Of a stretch of DNA of 64,000 bases, positions 63,647 to 64,000 are shown in pieces. Under the pieces are notes generated by a model. The model was given only the letters and a program-made list of their open reading frames with translations, did no database searches and was not told the origin of the DNA. Source of the DNA: Acidobacteriota bacterium (GTDB lineage Bacteria; Acidobacteriota; Terriglobia; Terriglobales; Acidobacteriaceae); assembly GCA_018268855.1 (NCBI GenBank), contig JAFDVR010000006.1, forward strand, positions 186,001 through 250,000, in the 5' to 3' direction. Every line of letters begins with the position of its first letter. The stretch's first letter is position 1. Made by a program: the position numbers and the translations under genes.

Positions 63647-64000
63647 CTACAACGCCAGTCCGCCATCTATCGCAAGCAACTGTCCTGTAATGAAGTGTGG
63701 TCCTGTTGCAAAGAACATCACTGCTGCGGCCACATCCTCGACACGTCCATTGCGTTTCATCGGTGTCTTTTCCGCAAAGTGCTGGTACTCCGCCTCTGCT
63801 GTCCCACCATGCACAATCATTCCCGGGGCCACGCAGTTCACGCTAATGTCAGGCGCCCATGCCTTCGCCATCGTCTGGCTTAGCATGTGCAGCGCAGCCT
63901 TGCTCGTGCAGTAATGGGCGTGCGTCGTCCAGGGATGCAAACCGCCTAGCGAACCGATGTTTACAATCCGGCCGCGAGATTCTTTCAGATACGGATAAGC
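63647..64000 (-). CDS. Short-chain dehydrogenase/reductase, N-terminus cut off by window
   Basis: The C-terminal 117 residues of an NAD(P)-dependent SDR. RIVNIGSLGG carries the catalytic Ser, YCTSKAALHML the Tyr-x3-Lys pair, VNCVAPGMI the following loop, and the end GQLLAIDGGLAL is the usual SDR C-terminus. The Rossmann GxxxGxG lies beyond the right edge. The substrate cannot be inferred. Confidence 0.93.
   Translation of the reverse strand, partial: AYPYLKESRGRIVNIGSLGGLHPWTTHAHYCTSKAALHMLSQTMAKAWAPDISVNCVAPGMIVHGGTAEAEYQHFAEKTPMKRNGRVEDVAAAVMFFATGPHFITGQLLAIDGGLAL

Overview
The window reads as one stretch of chromosome from an acidobacterium, most likely of the Terriglobales (Terriglobus/Granulicella/Edaphobacter-like). 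This is inference from gene content. The signs are a very large Oar-like TonB-dependent receptor with an N-terminal carboxypeptidase-regulatory-like domain, many small families common in that order (a DUF6526-like protein, DUF427, CDGSH), moderately high GC, frequent GTG and TTG starts, and short hairpin-rich dispersed repeats. No rRNA, prophage, integrated plasmid, IS element or CRISPR array was seen. Most of the window is housekeeping sequence with short operons on both strands.

Layout. 0.2-3.2 kb (+): CDGSH protein, secreted CocE/NonD hydrolase, Nudix hydrolase. 3.3-8.6 kb (-): leuS, membrane protein, a previously easy-to-miss 56-residue membrane protein, guaA. 8.7-12.2 kb: HAD phosphatase, GDPD, endonuclease IV, DUF6526-like and DUF427 genes. 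12.3-18.1 kb (-): ruvC, secreted hypothetical, dprA, topA, hypothetical; this is a DNA-metabolism block. 18.2-25.0 kb: a candidate structured RNA with its own promoter and terminator, then a carbohydrate-uptake locus (TonB receptor, Tat-type secreted glycosidase-like protein, LacI regulator) with a 32-bp palindrome at the receptor promoter. 25.1-28.6 kb: thiG, small membrane protein, Tat-exported beta-propeller protein, DsbA-like oxidoreductase. 28.6-34.9 kb (-): nadE, polyprenyl-phosphate sugar transferase, MlaF-like ATPase, mobA, M20 peptidase. 35.0-40.7 kb: methyltransferase, rhodanese, then a sigma-54 regulator/histidine kinase/lipoprotein operon and a small membrane protein. 40.7-45.8 kb (-): secA and an overlapping xerD-xerC pair. 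45.8-53.4 kb: phosphodiesterase, secreted hypothetical, orphan DppB-type permease coupled to a CNNM/CorC protein, two outer-membrane barrels, queF and an M48 protease, with dispersed repeats between them. 53.7-58.9 kb: a NatAB-like ABC exporter, VapBC toxin-antitoxin, recG. 59.0-64.0 kb: receiver protein, PhzF, peroxiredoxin with a cysteine-rich leader peptide, tRNA-Cys, purQ, CpsB-type phosphatase, a CxxC small protein and a partial SDR.

The strongest candidate for something undescribed is at 60.67-61.72 kb. A promoter with near-zero leader is followed by a 24-codon ORF carrying six Cys codons in a run of seven, overlapping two possible antiterminator segments. Next come an intrinsic terminator, a Prx6-type peroxiredoxin and a tRNA-Cys(GCA) gene. 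It looks like a cysteine (charged tRNA-Cys) attenuator controlling a thiol peroxidase together with the tRNA it would sense. Second are a ~218-nt promoter-to-terminator RNA at 18.25 kb, whose ribosome-binding region is complementary to an unusually long stretch of the 16S rRNA 3' end, and recG, whose reading frame has been invaded twice by hairpin-repeat sequence related to intergenic copies elsewhere in the window. All regulatory readings were made by eye without folding software or database searches.
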